Source of the DNA: Streptomyces sp. DSM 15324 | Lineage (GTDB): Bacteria; Actinomycetota; Actinomycetes; Streptomycetales; Streptomycetaceae | Direction of reading: 5' to 3' | Assembly (NCBI RefSeq): GCF_001514285.1 | Contig: NZ_KQ949031.1 | Coordinates: forward strand, 1-64,000 | DNA length: 64,000 nucleotides | Shown here: in pieces, positions 1 through 9,893 of the stretch | How positions within the stretch are numbered: position 1 is the stretch's first letter | Layout of the letters: every line of letters starts with the position of its first letter | Notes under the pieces: generated by a model | What the model was told of the DNA's origin: nothing | The model's database searches: none | Seen by the model: only the letters and a program-made list of their open reading frames with translations | Program-made: the position numbers and the translations under genes

Positions 1-3000
1 CGCACCACGCTGGACGGCCTGCCCGAAGAAGTCACCCTGCCCTCCGACCGCCCCCGCCCACCGGCCGCCACCCACACCGGCGACTACCTCGAAGTCCGGA
101 TCGACCCCGCCCTGCACCGCGCCCTCACCGGGCTGGCCCGCCGCAACGGCACCACCCTCTTCATGGTCCTCCAGGCCGGACTGGCCGCCCTGATGACACG
201 CATGGGCTGCGGCACCGACATCCCCATCGGCAGCCCCATCGCCGGACGCACCGACCAGGCCATGGACGACCTCATCGGCTTCTTCGTCAACACCCTCGTC
301 CTGCGCACCGACACCTCCGGAAATCCCACCTTCGAGGAACTGGTCCGCCGCGTCCGGGACACCGCCCTGAACGCCTACGCCCACCAGGACCTGCCGTTCG
401 AGTACCTCGTCGAGGTGCTCAACCCGGCCCGGTCGCTGACACACCACCCGCTGTTCCAGGTGATGCTGGCCCTGCAGAACGCGCCCAAGGCCCGCTTCGA
501 ACTGCCCGGCCTGGAAGCCACCGTCTTCCAGGCCCGCACCGGCACCGCGAAGTTCGACCTGTTCTTCAGCCTCGCAGAGCGCAAGACGGACGACGGGGCG
601 CCGGACGGCATCGAGGGCGCGGTCGAGTTCGCGTCGGATCTGTACGACGCCGACACCGTGCGCGGCCTGTTCCTCAGGTGGACGCGCCTGCTCACCGAGG
701 CCGCCGCCGACCCGTCCCAGCGGCTGGGCGAGATCGATGTGCTGGGGGCCGCCGAACGGCGCACGCTCCTCCACGACCGGAACGCGACACAGGCGGAGGG
801 CGCTCGCACGCCGTTCGTCGAGTTGTTCGCCCGGCAGGCCGAGCGGACTCCGCACGCCCCGGCGGTCGTGGCCGACGAGGAGGAGCTGACCTACGGCGTG
901 CTGCACGAGCGGTCGAACCGGCTGGCCCATGTGCTCGCCCGGCGCGGAGCGAGTCCGGGGCGGCTGGTCGCGGTGGCGCTGCCGCGCTCGGCGGACCTGG
1001 TCACCGTACTGCTGGCGATCGCGAAGACCGGTGCCGCCTACGTCCCCCTGGACCTCGCCCACCCGGCCGCGCGGATCGGGCTGATTCTGCGGGAGGCGAG
1101 GCCCACGCTGATCGTGGGCACAGGGCCGACCCTGGCGGACCTGCCCGACCACGGCACGACGTCGGTGGCCCTCGACGACCCGCACCTGCGGGCCGCCGTC
1201 GCGGACGCGCCGCAGGAGGCTCCGCGGGCCCGGACCGGGCTGAGGGAGGCGGCGTACGTGATCTTCACGTCCGGGTCGACCGGCCGGCCGAAGGGCGTCG
1301 TCGTCGAACACGGGGCGCTTGCCAACCTCCTGCTGGGGATGCGGGACCTCGTCCCGATGGGGGCCGAGGACGCGCTGCTCGCGGTGACGACGATCGCCTT
1401 CGACATCGCCGCGCTGGAGATCTACCTGCCGCTGATCAGCGGAGCGCGGGTGGTGCTCGCGGCCGAGGAGACGGTCGCCCGGCCCGCCGCCCTGGTCGAG
1501 CTGATCCGGCGGACCGGTGTGACCGTGGTCCAGGCGACGCCGTCCTGGTGGCAGATGGTCGCCTCGCACGACCTCGGCGGGCTCGGCGGCCTGCGCATGC
1601 TGGTCGGCGGCGAGGCACTGCCGGCGCCGCTGGCCGACCGGATGCGGGACACCGGCCGCGAGGTGCTCAACGTCTACGGCCCGACCGAGACGACGATCTG
1701 GTCGACCGCCGCCGCGCTGGCCGGCCGGACCGACACCGCGATCGGCCGCCCGATTCGCAACACCCGGCTCTACGTGCTGGACGAGTGGCTCCAGCCGGTG
1801 CCTTCCGGGTCGCTCGGCGAGCTGTACATCGCCGGTGAAGGGCTGGCCCGCGGTTACCTCGGCCGGCCGTCGCTGACCGCCGGGCGCTTCACCGCGGACC
1901 CGTACGGCCCGGCCGGAACGCGTATGTACCGCACGGGCGACCTCGTCCGCTGGACCGCCGACGGCGAGCTGGAGTTCGCCGGGCGGGTGGACCACCAGGT
2001 CAAGCTCCGCGGTTTCCGGATCGAACTGGGCGAGGTCGAGTCCGTGCTCGCGGCCCACCCGAGGGTCGCCCAGGCGGCGGCGGTGGTCCGTGAGGACCGG
2101 CCGGGGGACCGGCGCCTGGTGGCGTATGTGGTGCCCGGCGCCGACGGGGAGGCGCCGGATGCGGGCCGGCCGCAGGAGCACGACCAGGTCGACGCCTGGC
2201 GGGACCTTTACGACACGCTGTACGCCTCCTCCGCCCAGGCGCCCTTCGGGGAGGACTTCGCCAGCTGGAACAGCAGCTACGACGGCCGACCCGTGCCGCT
2301 CGACGAGATGCGCGAGTGGCGCGACCGCACCGTGGAGCGGATCGGTGAACTCCGGCCGCGGCACGTCCTGGAGATCGGCGTGGGCACCGGCCTGCTGCTG
2401 TCGCGACTGGCTGCCGACTGCGAGAGTTACTGGGGCACGGACATCTCGCCGTCGGTGATCGACACGCTGCGCGGGCACGTGGCCGCCGACCGCGAGCTCG
2501 CCGAGCGGGTACGCCTGTTCGTGCGGCCCGCGCACGACGTAGAGGGGCTTCCCGAGGGGCACTTCGATGTCGTCGTCCTGAACTCGGTGATCCAGTACTT
2601 CCCCCATGCCGACTACCTCGAACGCGTGATCAGCGGCGCACTGCGGCTGCTCGCCCCCGGCGGCGCGGTCTTCCTCGGTGACGTCCGCAACCTGCGCCTG
2701 CACCGCACGTTCGTCACCGGAGTCCAGGCCGCCCGCGCGGGCACCGGGGACAACCCCGACGCATTGCGGCGGGCCGTCGAGCACGGAGTGATCCTCGAGA
2801 AGGAACTCCTGGTCGACCCGGAGTACTTCACCCTGCTCCAGGGCCGTGTGCCCGAGCTGACGGGTCACGCCATCCAGGTCAGGCGCGGCCGGGCGCACAA
2901 CGAGATGACCCGCTACCGGTACGACGTCGTCCTGGCCAAGCAGGGTCGCCCGCTGCACCGGATCACCGAGGCCGGGCAGCTGCCCTGGTCCGACGGCGGC

Positions 3001-6000
3001 TTCGCCGCGGTGGCCGCACTGCTCGGCGGCGAACGGCCCGCGGCCGTGCGCGTGACCGGGATCCCGAACGGCCGGATCACGCACGAGGCGGCCCTCGCGA
3101 AGGCGGTGCGGGACGGCACCCGCCTGCCCGACGCACCGGTCGGCGCCGGTGTCGAGACCGAGGACCTGTACGACCTCGCGGCCGTGCACGGCTACCGGGT
3201 GTGGGTCACGTGGTCGGCGTCCGACCCGAACGCCCTGGAGGCACTCTTCGCCGACCCCGGCGCCGTCCCGGCCGCCGGGACGGCGGTGGGACCGCCGGCG
3301 GACCTGTACCGGCCGGCCGTCTCCCCGTCCTCCCGGGCCGAGCTGTCGTCGTTCACCAACAGTCCGCTGACCGGACGGGACAGCGGAGCCCTCATCGGCC
3401 GCCTGCGGGACCACGTGCGCGAGCAGCTCCCCGACTACATGACGCCGGCGGCGTTCGTGCTGCTGAACGCCCTTCCGCTCACGCCCCACCGCAAGCTCGA
3501 CCGGGACGCGCTGCCCGCGCCGGACTTCGCCGTGAGCGGCTCTTCCCGCGAGGCACGTACACCGCAGGAGCACATCGTCTGCGACCTCTTCGCGCAGGTG
3601 CTCGGTCTGGCGCGGGTCGGCGTCCACGACGGCTTCTTCGACCTCGGCGGCCACTCGCTGCTGGCCACGCAGTTCATCGCCCGGCTGCGGGCGATGTTCG
3701 GCGTCGAACTGCCGCTGCGCGTGTTGTTCGAGGCCTCCACCCCGGCCGGTGTGGCCGCCCGGCTCGACGAGGGGGGCGCGGCCCGCCCGGCACTGGTGCG
3801 CCGGCCGCGTCCCGAGGTGCTGCCGCTGTCGTTCGCCCAGCGCCGGCTGTGGTTCATCCACCAGATGGAGGGGCTGGGCGGGATGTACAACATCCCGCTC
3901 GGCCTGAGACTGACGGGCACGCTGGACCGGCAGGCCCTCCAGGTCGCCCTGACCGACGTCGTCGGCCGGCACGAGAGCCTGCGCACGGTGTTCCCCGACG
4001 ACGGGGGAGTACCGCGCCAGGTGGTCCTCGCGCCCGAGTCGGCGAAGCTGGTCCTGAACGACCGAGCGCTCACCGCAGAGGAGCTTCCGGCAGCGCTGGA
4101 GAGGGCGGCGCGCTACCCGTTCGACCTGGCGACGGAGCCGCCGATCCGCGCGGACCTGTTCCAGGCGGCCCCGGACGAGCACGTCCTGCTGCTGGTGGTG
4201 CACCACATCGCCGGGGACGGCTGGTCGCTCGGCCCGCTCGCCGGAGATCTGGCCCGGGCCTACGCCGTCCGCGCGGCCGGGGCCGAGCCGGACTGGGCCG
4301 AACTGCCGGTCCAGTACGCCGACTACACCCTGTGGCAGAACGAGCTGCTCGGCGACCAGGACGACGCCGACAGTCTCCTCGCCCGCCAGCTCTCCTACTG
4401 GACACAGCAGCTCGCCGACGCCCCGGCGGCGCTGGAGCTGCCCACGGACCGGCCGCGGCCGACGGTGGCGTCCTACCGCGGCGACTACGTCACCGTGCGG
4501 ATCCCGGCCCCGCTGCACGAGCGGCTGGCCGACCTGGCACGCCGGTCGGGCGCGACCCTGTTCATGGTGCTCCAGGCGGGCCTGTCCGCCCTGCTGAACC
4601 GGCTCGGCGCCGGCACCGACATCGTCACCGGCAGCCCGATCGCCGGGCGCACCGACCAGACGCTGGACGAACTGGTCGGCTTCTTCGTCAACACGCTGGT
4701 CCTGCGCACCGATCTCTCCGACGACCCCACGTTCGAACAACTGGTGGAACGAGTCCGGGAGACCGCGCTGGCCGCGTACGCGCACCAGGACGTGCCGTTC
4801 GAGTACCTGGTGGAGAAGCTGAACCCGCCGCGCTCGCTGGGCAGGCATCCGTTCTTCGGTGTCATGTTCGCCCTCCAGAACGCGGCGGAAGGCACCTTCC
4901 AGCTCCCCGGCCTGCGCGTCGAGGTCGTCCCCGGGCGCACCGGCACCGCCAAGTTCGACCTGTTCTTCAGCCTCGCCGAGCAGCGCGGCCCGGACGGAGC
5001 GGCGGACGGCATCTCCGGTGTCGTCGAATACGCCGGCGACCTCTACGAAGCCGCGACCGTGCGCGACCTGTTCGCCCGCTGGGTGCAGCTGCTGGAGTCG
5101 GCGGTGACCGACGCGGCCCGGCCGTGCAGCAGGCTGGAGCTGCTGGCTCCGCACGAGCGGCACGAGATGCTCGCCGCCGCCGTCGGGCCCACCGTGCCGC
5201 CCTGCGCGGCCGGACTGCCCGAACTGTTCACCGCCCGCGCCGCCGCGACCCCCGACGCCGTCGCGGTGGCCGACGACGACAGCACCTACACCTACGCAGA
5301 GATCGACGGCTGGTCCGCCCGGCTGGCCGCCGTGCTCGCCGAGCACGGCGTCACCCGCGGCAGCACGGTGGCACTGCTGATGCAGCGCTCGCCCGTCCTG
5401 GTCGCGGCCATCCTCGCGGTGCTGCGGACCGGGGCGGCCTATGTCCCGCTCGACTCCCGGTATCCCGCCTCCCGTCAGCGCCTGGTGCTGGAGGAGACGA
5501 CCGCCGCGCTGCTGCTGACGGACCCCGCCTCGCAGACCGGCCTCGGCGACTTCGGAACACCCCTCCTCGTGCTCGACCCGAAGCCGGACTCCCTCGCGGC
5601 GTCCGCACCGCCCGCAGTGCGGATCGACGGCGACGATGCGGCGTACATCATGTACACCTCCGGCTCGACGGGGCGCCCGAAGGGCGTGGTCGTCACCCAC
5701 CGCAACATCGCCGACTTCGTCGCCGACCCGTGCTGGCACGGCGGCGCCCAACGCCGGGTGCTGCTGCACTCACCTCTCGCGTTCGATCTGTCGACGTACG
5801 AACTGTGGGTGCCGCTCCTCACCGGCGGGCGCATCGAGCTGGCCCCGCCCGGGGAACTCGACGCGCGCACCCTCGCCGACGTCATCGTGCGGCGGCGGAT
5901 CACCTCGCTGTGGCTGACCAGCTCGCTGTTCAACCTGATGGCCGACCTGGAGCCGGGTTGCTTCGCCGCGGTCGAGCAGGCGTGGGCGGGCGGCGAGCCG

Positions 6001-9000
6001 GTGTCCGTCGCCTCCGTCCGGCGGCTGCTCGAGCTGCACCCCCACCTGCTGGTGGTCGACGGTTACGGCCCCACCGAGGCGACGACCTTCGCCAGCTACC
6101 ACCCCGTGCCCGCCGCCGAGGCCGCCGCGCTCGGCACGTCGGTGCCGATCGGGCGACCGATGGCGAACATGGGCACCTACGTGCTCGACGCCGCGCTGCG
6201 GCCGGTCCCGCCGGGCGTGGTCGGCGAGCTGTACCTGGCCGGGACCGGAGTCGGCCGCGGATACCTGAGCCGCCCCGGACTCACCGCCGAACGGTTCGTC
6301 GCCTGCCCCTACGGCCCGCCCGGCCTGCGCATGTACCGCACCGGCGACCTCGCCCGGTGGACACCGGACCACGTGCTGGAGTACGCCGGCCGCGTCGACC
6401 AGCAGGTGAAGCTGCGCGGCTTCCGCATCGAGCCCGGCGAGATCGAGGCGATCCTGCTGGAACACCCGGGCGTGACACAGGCCGCGGCGGTGATGCGGCG
6501 CGACCTCGCCGAGGAAGCACAACTGGTCGCCTACGTCGTGCCCGGGAACGCCGAGCGGGACCGGCAGGCCGAGGCCGATCAGGTCGGCGAGTGGCTCGAG
6601 GTGCACGACTCCCTGTACGGATCCGAGCGCGACGAGGTCCTCGGCGAGGACTTCACGGGCTGGGTCAGCAGCTACGACGGACAGCCCGTCGCCGGCCACG
6701 CCATGCGCGAGTGGCGCGAGCGCACCGTCGAGCGAATCCAGGAGCTGAACCCCACCCGGATCCTGGAGATCGGCGTGGGCACCGGCCTATTGCTCGCCCG
6801 CCTGGCACCGGACGCGGAGGAATACGTCGCGACCGACTTCTCCCCGACGGTCGTGGACGCGCTGCGGCGGCGGGTGGCTGCCGACCCCGCGCTGGCCGGC
6901 CGGGTCCGCCTGCTGACCCGGGCCGCGCACGAGCTCGCCGGCCTGCCGGAGGGGCACTTCGACACGGTCGTCATCAACTCGGTGGTCCAGTACTTCCCGA
7001 ACGCCGACTACCTCGCCGAGGTCCTCGACACCGCCCTCAGGCTGCTCGCCCCCGGCGGCTCGGTATTCGTCGGTGACGTCCGCAACCTCCGCCTGCTGGA
7101 CGCGTTCGCCGCCGGGGTGCAGGCCGGCCGTACGGGCACGCACGACCTGTCCGCCCTGCGTGACGCCGTCGCCCAGATGACCCGGCTGGAGAACGAACTC
7201 CTCATCGACCCGTACTACTTCACCGCGCTGCGGGCCCAACTGCCGGAACTGGGGGAGGTGTCCGTACGGCTCAAGCGCGGCCGCCACGACACCGAGCTGT
7301 CCCGCTTCCGCTACGACGTGGTGCTGCGCAAGAGGGACGGGAACCCCAAGCCGGCCCTCGCCGCGGAAACCCTGGACTGGACCACCGCGGCCGGCCCGGC
7401 CGGGGTGGTGGAGCGGCTGGAGTCGACCCGGCCCGCGGCCCTGGTCGTCACGGATGTGCCCAACCCCCGGGTCACCGCCGACGTGGCCCTCGCCGACGCG
7501 CTGCGCTCCGGCGAGATGGCGCCCGCCGCCGAGGCCCGCACCACCGTCGACGACTGGTACGAGCTGGGGGAGCGGCTGTCGTACCGGGTCGCGGTCACCT
7601 GGTCGGCCACAGCCCGCGACCGCGTGGACGTCGTGTTCGCCGACGCCGTCGCGCTGGAGGGGGCGCCCGACCCCCTGCCGGCCACTCTCGGCTCGGCGCT
7701 GCCCGCCCCCGGCGCCACCGGAACCGACGCCCCGGAACCGACGGCGCGCTTCACCAACGACCCGACCGCGGCCCGCGGGGACGCCGCCCTGGTGACGTCC
7801 TTGCGCGAGTTCGCCCAGGAGCGGCTGCCCGCCTTCATGGTGCCGTCGGTGTTCGTCCCGCTGGACGCGCTGCCGCTGACTCCGAACGGAAAGCTCGACC
7901 GGGCCGCTCTGCCACGCCACGATCCCCGCCCGGGTGCGGCCGCGCGGGCGCCGCGCACACCGCACGAGCAGGTCGTGTGCGAGCTGTTCGCCGAACTGCT
8001 CGGCGTCCCCTCCGCCGGGCTCGACGACAACTTCTTCGACCTGGGCGGACACTCGCTGCTCGCCACGCGGCTCATCGCGCGGATCAAGTCGGCCTTCGGC
8101 GTGGACGTCGGCCTGCGGTCCCTCTTCGAGTCGCCGACACCCGCCGGGGTGGCGAGCCGGCTGGACATGGACGACTCCGACAGCGGCTACGACGTCATCC
8201 TGCCGCTGCGGGCCACCGGCAACGAGCCGCCCCTGTTCTGTGTGCATCCCGGCGGCGGCATCGGCTGGTCCTTCATGGGCCTGATCCGCCACCTCGACCC
8301 GGACATCCCCGTCTTCGCGGTCCAGGCGCGGAGTCTCGCACGGCCCGAGGAGAAGCGCCCGGCCGGTATGGAGCAGATGGCGGCCGACTACGCGGACCAC
8401 CTCGAGGCGACCTACCCCTCCGGGCCGTACCGCGTCCTGGGCTGGTCGTTCGGCGGACTGGCGGCGCACGCCCTCGCCACGGAACTGCAACGGCGCGGCA
8501 GGACGGTGGACCTGCTCACGGTGCTCGACGTCCACCCCGGCTGGCAGGGCCTGACCCATGACGACGTGCCTCCCCTGGACGACCAGAACATGCGACCCCA
8601 CCTGGAGTTCCTGATGCGACTGGTCGGCTTCGACCCCGACCTCTTCGACGACGACGTCTTCGTCTTCGACGAGGTCATGAAGCTGCTGCGGAGCCGCGGC
8701 AGCGCCCTGGGAGCCCTGGACGAGGACCGGCTGCGCTCGATCGTGGCGATCTCCGCCAACAACAACCACCTGATGATCGACTACCGGCCCGCGGTGTTCG
8801 ACGGGGACATCCTGCTGCTCGCCGCCACCGACCAGCAGGCCCCCGAGATCACCGCCGCCGCCTGGCGCCCCTACCTCACCGGGGAGGTACACACCCACGT
8901 CGTCGCCGGTGACCACGGAACCCTGCTCTCCCGCCCGGCCTCGCTGGCCCAGGTCGGTGCCGCCGTCTCCGCGGCGCTGCGCGGAACGGGCCTCTCATGA
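1..9000 (+). CDS. acmC: Nonribosomal peptide synthetase, C-terminal part: C(partial)-A-MT-T-C-A-MT-T-TE, actinomycin synthetase III-like
   Basis: The frame is open from the first base, so the 5' end lies outside the window; 2999 codons are present. Domains in order (approximate nt): C-domain tail to 730; A1 800-2170 with core YVIFTSGSTGRPKG; a methyltransferase inserted in A1 (2180-3330, EIGVGTG); A10 near 3475; carrier domain FFDLGGHSLLA near 3631; C2 with HHIAGDG near 4201; A2 5190-6560; second inserted methyltransferase 6570-7760; carrier domain near 8030; thioesterase 8190-8990 with GWSFGG and a late His in AGDHG. My hand-aligned ten-residue specificity codes are DILQLGVIWK (glycine-like) and DLYWWGGTFK (valine-like). 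With N-methylation this gives sarcosine and N-methylvaline, the last two residues of the actinomycin pentapeptide. The two methyltransferases resemble each other closely, suggesting duplication. The thioesterase would release or cyclise the product. Product assignment is inference; the NRPS call is certain. Confidence 0.95.
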   Translation, partial: RTTLDGLPEEVTLPSDRPRPPAATHTGDYLEVRIDPALHRALTGLARRNGTTLFMVLQAGLAALMTRMGCGTDIPIGSPIAGRTDQAMDDLIGFFVNTLVLRTDTSGNPTFEELVRRVRDTALNAYAHQDLPFEYLVEVLNPARSLTHHPLFQVMLALQNAPKARFELPGLEATVFQARTGTAKFDLFFSLAERKTDDGAPDGIEGAVEFASDLYDADTVRGLFLRWTRLLTEAAADPSQRLGEIDVLGAAERRTLLHDRNATQAEGARTPFVELFARQAERTPHAPAVVADEEELTYGVLHERSNRLAHVLARRGASPGRLVAVALPRSADLVTVLLAIAKTGAAYVPLDLAHPAARIGLILREARPTLIVGTGPTLADLPDHGTTSVALDDPHLRAAVADAPQEAPRARTGLREAAYVIFTSGSTGRPKGVVVEHGALANLLLGMRDLVPMGAEDALLAVTTIAFDIAALEIYLPLISGARVVLAAEETVARPAALVELIRRTGVTVVQATPSWWQMVASHDLGGLGGLRMLVGGEALPAPLADRMRDTGREVLNVYGPTETTIWSTAAALAGRTDTAIGRPIRNTRLYVLDEWLQPVPSGSLGELYIAGEGLARGYLGRPSLTAGRFTADPYGPAGTRMYRTGDLVRWTADGELEFAGRVDHQVKLRGFRIELGEVESVLAAHPRVAQAAAVVREDRPGDRRLVAYVVPGADGEAPDAGRPQEHDQVDAWRDLYDTLYASSAQAPFGEDFASWNSSYDGRPVPLDEMREWRDRTVERIGELRPRHVLEIGVGTGLLLSRLAADCESYWGTDISPSVIDTLRGHVAADRELAERVRLFVRPAHDVEGLPEGHFDVVVLNSVIQYFPHADYLERVISGALRLLAPGGAVFLGDVRNLRLHRTFVTGVQAARAGTGDNPDALRRAVEHGVILEKELLVDPEYFTLLQGRVPELTGHAIQVRRGRAHNEMTRYRYDVVLAKQGRPLHRITEAGQLPWSDGGFAAVAALLGGERPAAVRVTGIPNGRITHEAALAKAVRDGTRLPDAPVGAGVETEDLYDLAAVHGYRVWVTWSASDPNALEALFADPGAVPAAGTAVGPPADLYRPAVSPSSRAELSSFTNSPLTGRDSGALIGRLRDHVREQLPDYMTPAAFVLLNALPLTPHRKLDRDALPAPDFAVSGSSREARTPQEHIVCDLFAQVLGLARVGVHDGFFDLGGHSLLATQFIARLRAMFGVELPLRVLFEASTPAGVAARLDEGGAARPALVRRPRPEVLPLSFAQRRLWFIHQMEGLGGMYNIPLGLRLTGTLDRQALQVALTDVVGRHESLRTVFPDDGGVPRQVVLAPESAKLVLNDRALTAEELPAALERAARYPFDLATEPPIRADLFQAAPDEHVLLLVVHHIAGDGWSLGPLAGDLARAYAVRAAGAEPDWAELPVQYADYTLWQNELLGDQDDADSLLARQLSYWTQQLADAPAALELPTDRPRPTVASYRGDYVTVRIPAPLHERLADLARRSGATLFMVLQAGLSALLNRLGAGTDIVTGSPIAGRTDQTLDELVGFFVNTLVLRTDLSDDPTFEQLVERVRETALAAYAHQDVPFEYLVEKLNPPRSLGRHPFFGVMFALQNAAEGTFQLPGLRVEVVPGRTGTAKFDLFFSLAEQRGPDGAADGISGVVEYAGDLYEAATVRDLFARWVQLLESAVTDAARPCSRLELLAPHERHEMLAAAVGPTVPPCAAGLPELFTARAAATPDAVAVADDDSTYTYAEIDGWSARLAAVLAEHGVTRGSTVALLMQRSPVLVAAILAVLRTGAAYVPLDSRYPASRQRLVLEETTAALLLTDPASQTGLGDFGTPLLVLDPKPDSLAASAPPAVRIDGDDAAYIMYTSGSTGRPKGVVVTHRNIADFVADPCWHGGAQRRVLLHSPLAFDLSTYELWVPLLTGGRIELAPPGELDARTLADVIVRRRITSLWLTSSLFNLMADLEPGCFAAVEQAWAGGEPVSVASVRRLLELHPHLLVVDGYGPTEATTFASYHPVPAAEAAALGTSVPIGRPMANMGTYVLDAALRPVPPGVVGELYLAGTGVGRGYLSRPGLTAERFVACPYGPPGLRMYRTGDLARWTPDHVLEYAGRVDQQVKLRGFRIEPGEIEAILLEHPGVTQAAAVMRRDLAEEAQLVAYVVPGNAERDRQAEADQVGEWLEVHDSLYGSERDEVLGEDFTGWVSSYDGQPVAGHAMREWRERTVERIQELNPTRILEIGVGTGLLLARLAPDAEEYVATDFSPTVVDALRRRVAADPALAGRVRLLTRAAHELAGLPEGHFDTVVINSVVQYFPNADYLAEVLDTALRLLAPGGSVFVGDVRNLRLLDAFAAGVQAGRTGTHDLSALRDAVAQMTRLENELLIDPYYFTALRAQLPELGEVSVRLKRGRHDTELSRFRYDVVLRKRDGNPKPALAAETLDWTTAAGPAGVVERLESTRPAALVVTDVPNPRVTADVALADALRSGEMAPAAEARTTVDDWYELGERLSYRVAVTWSATARDRVDVVFADAVALEGAPDPLPATLGSALPAPGATGTDAPEPTARFTNDPTAARGDAALVTSLREFAQERLPAFMVPSVFVPLDALPLTPNGKLDRAALPRHDPRPGAAARAPRTPHEQVVCELFAELLGVPSAGLDDNFFDLGGHSLLATRLIARIKSAFGVDVGLRSLFESPTPAGVASRLDMDDSDSGYDVILPLRATGNEPPLFCVHPGGGIGWSFMGLIRHLDPDIPVFAVQARSLARPEEKRPAGMEQMAADYADHLEATYPSGPYRVLGWSFGGLAAHALATELQRRGRTVDLLTVLDVHPGWQGLTHDDVPPLDDQNMRPHLEFLMRLVGFDPDLFDDDVFVFDEVMKLLRSRGSALGALDEDRLRSIVAISANNNHLMIDYRPAVFDGDILLLAATDQQAPEITAAAWRPYLTGEVHTHVVAGDHGTLLSRPASLAQVGAAVSAALRGTGLS

Positions 9001-9893
9001 CCGCCCGGACGCCCCTGACCAGGGCCGAACTGGACCGCCAGTACGCGCCGAGCCATCTGGTGCCGAGCCTGCCGCACTACCTCGACGAGTACGCCGCCCT
9101 CAGCGCCGAGGCGCGCCGCGCACCCGGTGTGCGGACCGGCCTGCGCTACGGCTCCGGGGCCGCGGAGAAGCTCGACTTCTGGCCGGCGCAGCGCGGACCC
9201 GCCCCGGTCCAGATCTTCGTGCACGGCGGCAACTGGCAGGAACTCACCGAACGCAGCTCGGCGTTCGCGGCGCTCCCGTTCCGCCGCGCCGGCGCCGCGT
9301 TCGCCGCCGTCGGATACGGACTCGCCCCCGCCACGCCGTTGGACGAGATCGTGGCCAGTGTGCGCCGGTGCGTCCGATGGATCCACGAGCAAGCCGACGG
9401 CCTGGGGATCGACCCGCGGCGGATGCACCTCAGCGGCACCTCGGCGGGCGCCCACCTCGCCGCGATGGCCCTGGTCCCGGCGGGCCCGCGCGATACCGGA
9501 GCGGCCGGCCTCCTCGCCGGTGCCGCCCTGCTCAGCGGCATCTACGACCTCGCCCCGGTCAGCCGTTCCTACGTCAACGAGGCGCTGCGGCTGGACGCCG
9601 ACGGGGTCCGCCGCAACAGCCCGCCCGGTCTGCTGCCCGCCGTACTGCCGCCGGTCGTACTGGCGCGGGGTGGCATCGAGACCGAGGAGTACGTCCGCCA
9701 GCACGCCCTCATGGGCGACGCCCTGCGCCGCCGGGGCGCCCTGGCGGCGGACGTCGTGGAACCCGACCGCAACCACTTCGACCTGCCCTACGACCTCGCG
9801 GACCCGTCGACGCCGCTCGGCCGCGCGGTGCTGGCACAGATGCGGCTCCTCGACGACGAGCGGGACGACCGGACCGCGGAGGTGACAGCATGA
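8997..9893 (+). CDS. acmF: Kynurenine formamidase-like alpha/beta hydrolase
   Basis: A 298-residue alpha/beta hydrolase with the oxyanion motif HGGNW (HGG-W type, about residue 75) and nucleophile elbow GTSAG (about residue 146). Both are typical of the arylformamidase branch of the esterase/lipase family. A late FDLP segment near DRNHFD supplies the likely catalytic His. It would hydrolyse N-formylkynurenine to kynurenine, step 2 of tryptophan catabolism. The ATG overlaps the NRPS stop by 4 bp (ATGA), and its own stop overlaps the next start by 4 bp, so NRPS, formamidase and kynureninase are translationally coupled. That places it in chromophore precursor supply. The acmF name is by analogy with published actinomycin clusters and I could not check orthology. 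Confidence 0.85.
   Translation: MTARTPLTRAELDRQYAPSHLVPSLPHYLDEYAALSAEARRAPGVRTGLRYGSGAAEKLDFWPAQRGPAPVQIFVHGGNWQELTERSSAFAALPFRRAGAAFAAVGYGLAPATPLDEIVASVRRCVRWIHEQADGLGIDPRRMHLSGTSAGAHLAAMALVPAGPRDTGAAGLLAGAALLSGIYDLAPVSRSYVNEALRLDADGVRRNSPPGLLPAVLPPVVLARGGIETEEYVRQHALMGDALRRRGALAADVVEPDRNHFDLPYDLADPSTPLGRAVLAQMRLLDDERDDRTAEVTA

Noticed and set aside
3201..7076. A 1291-codon frame inside the NRPS
   Set aside because: Shifted frame of the synthetase with Arg/Pro/Gly bias and no motif; the true frame carries all NRPS signatures.
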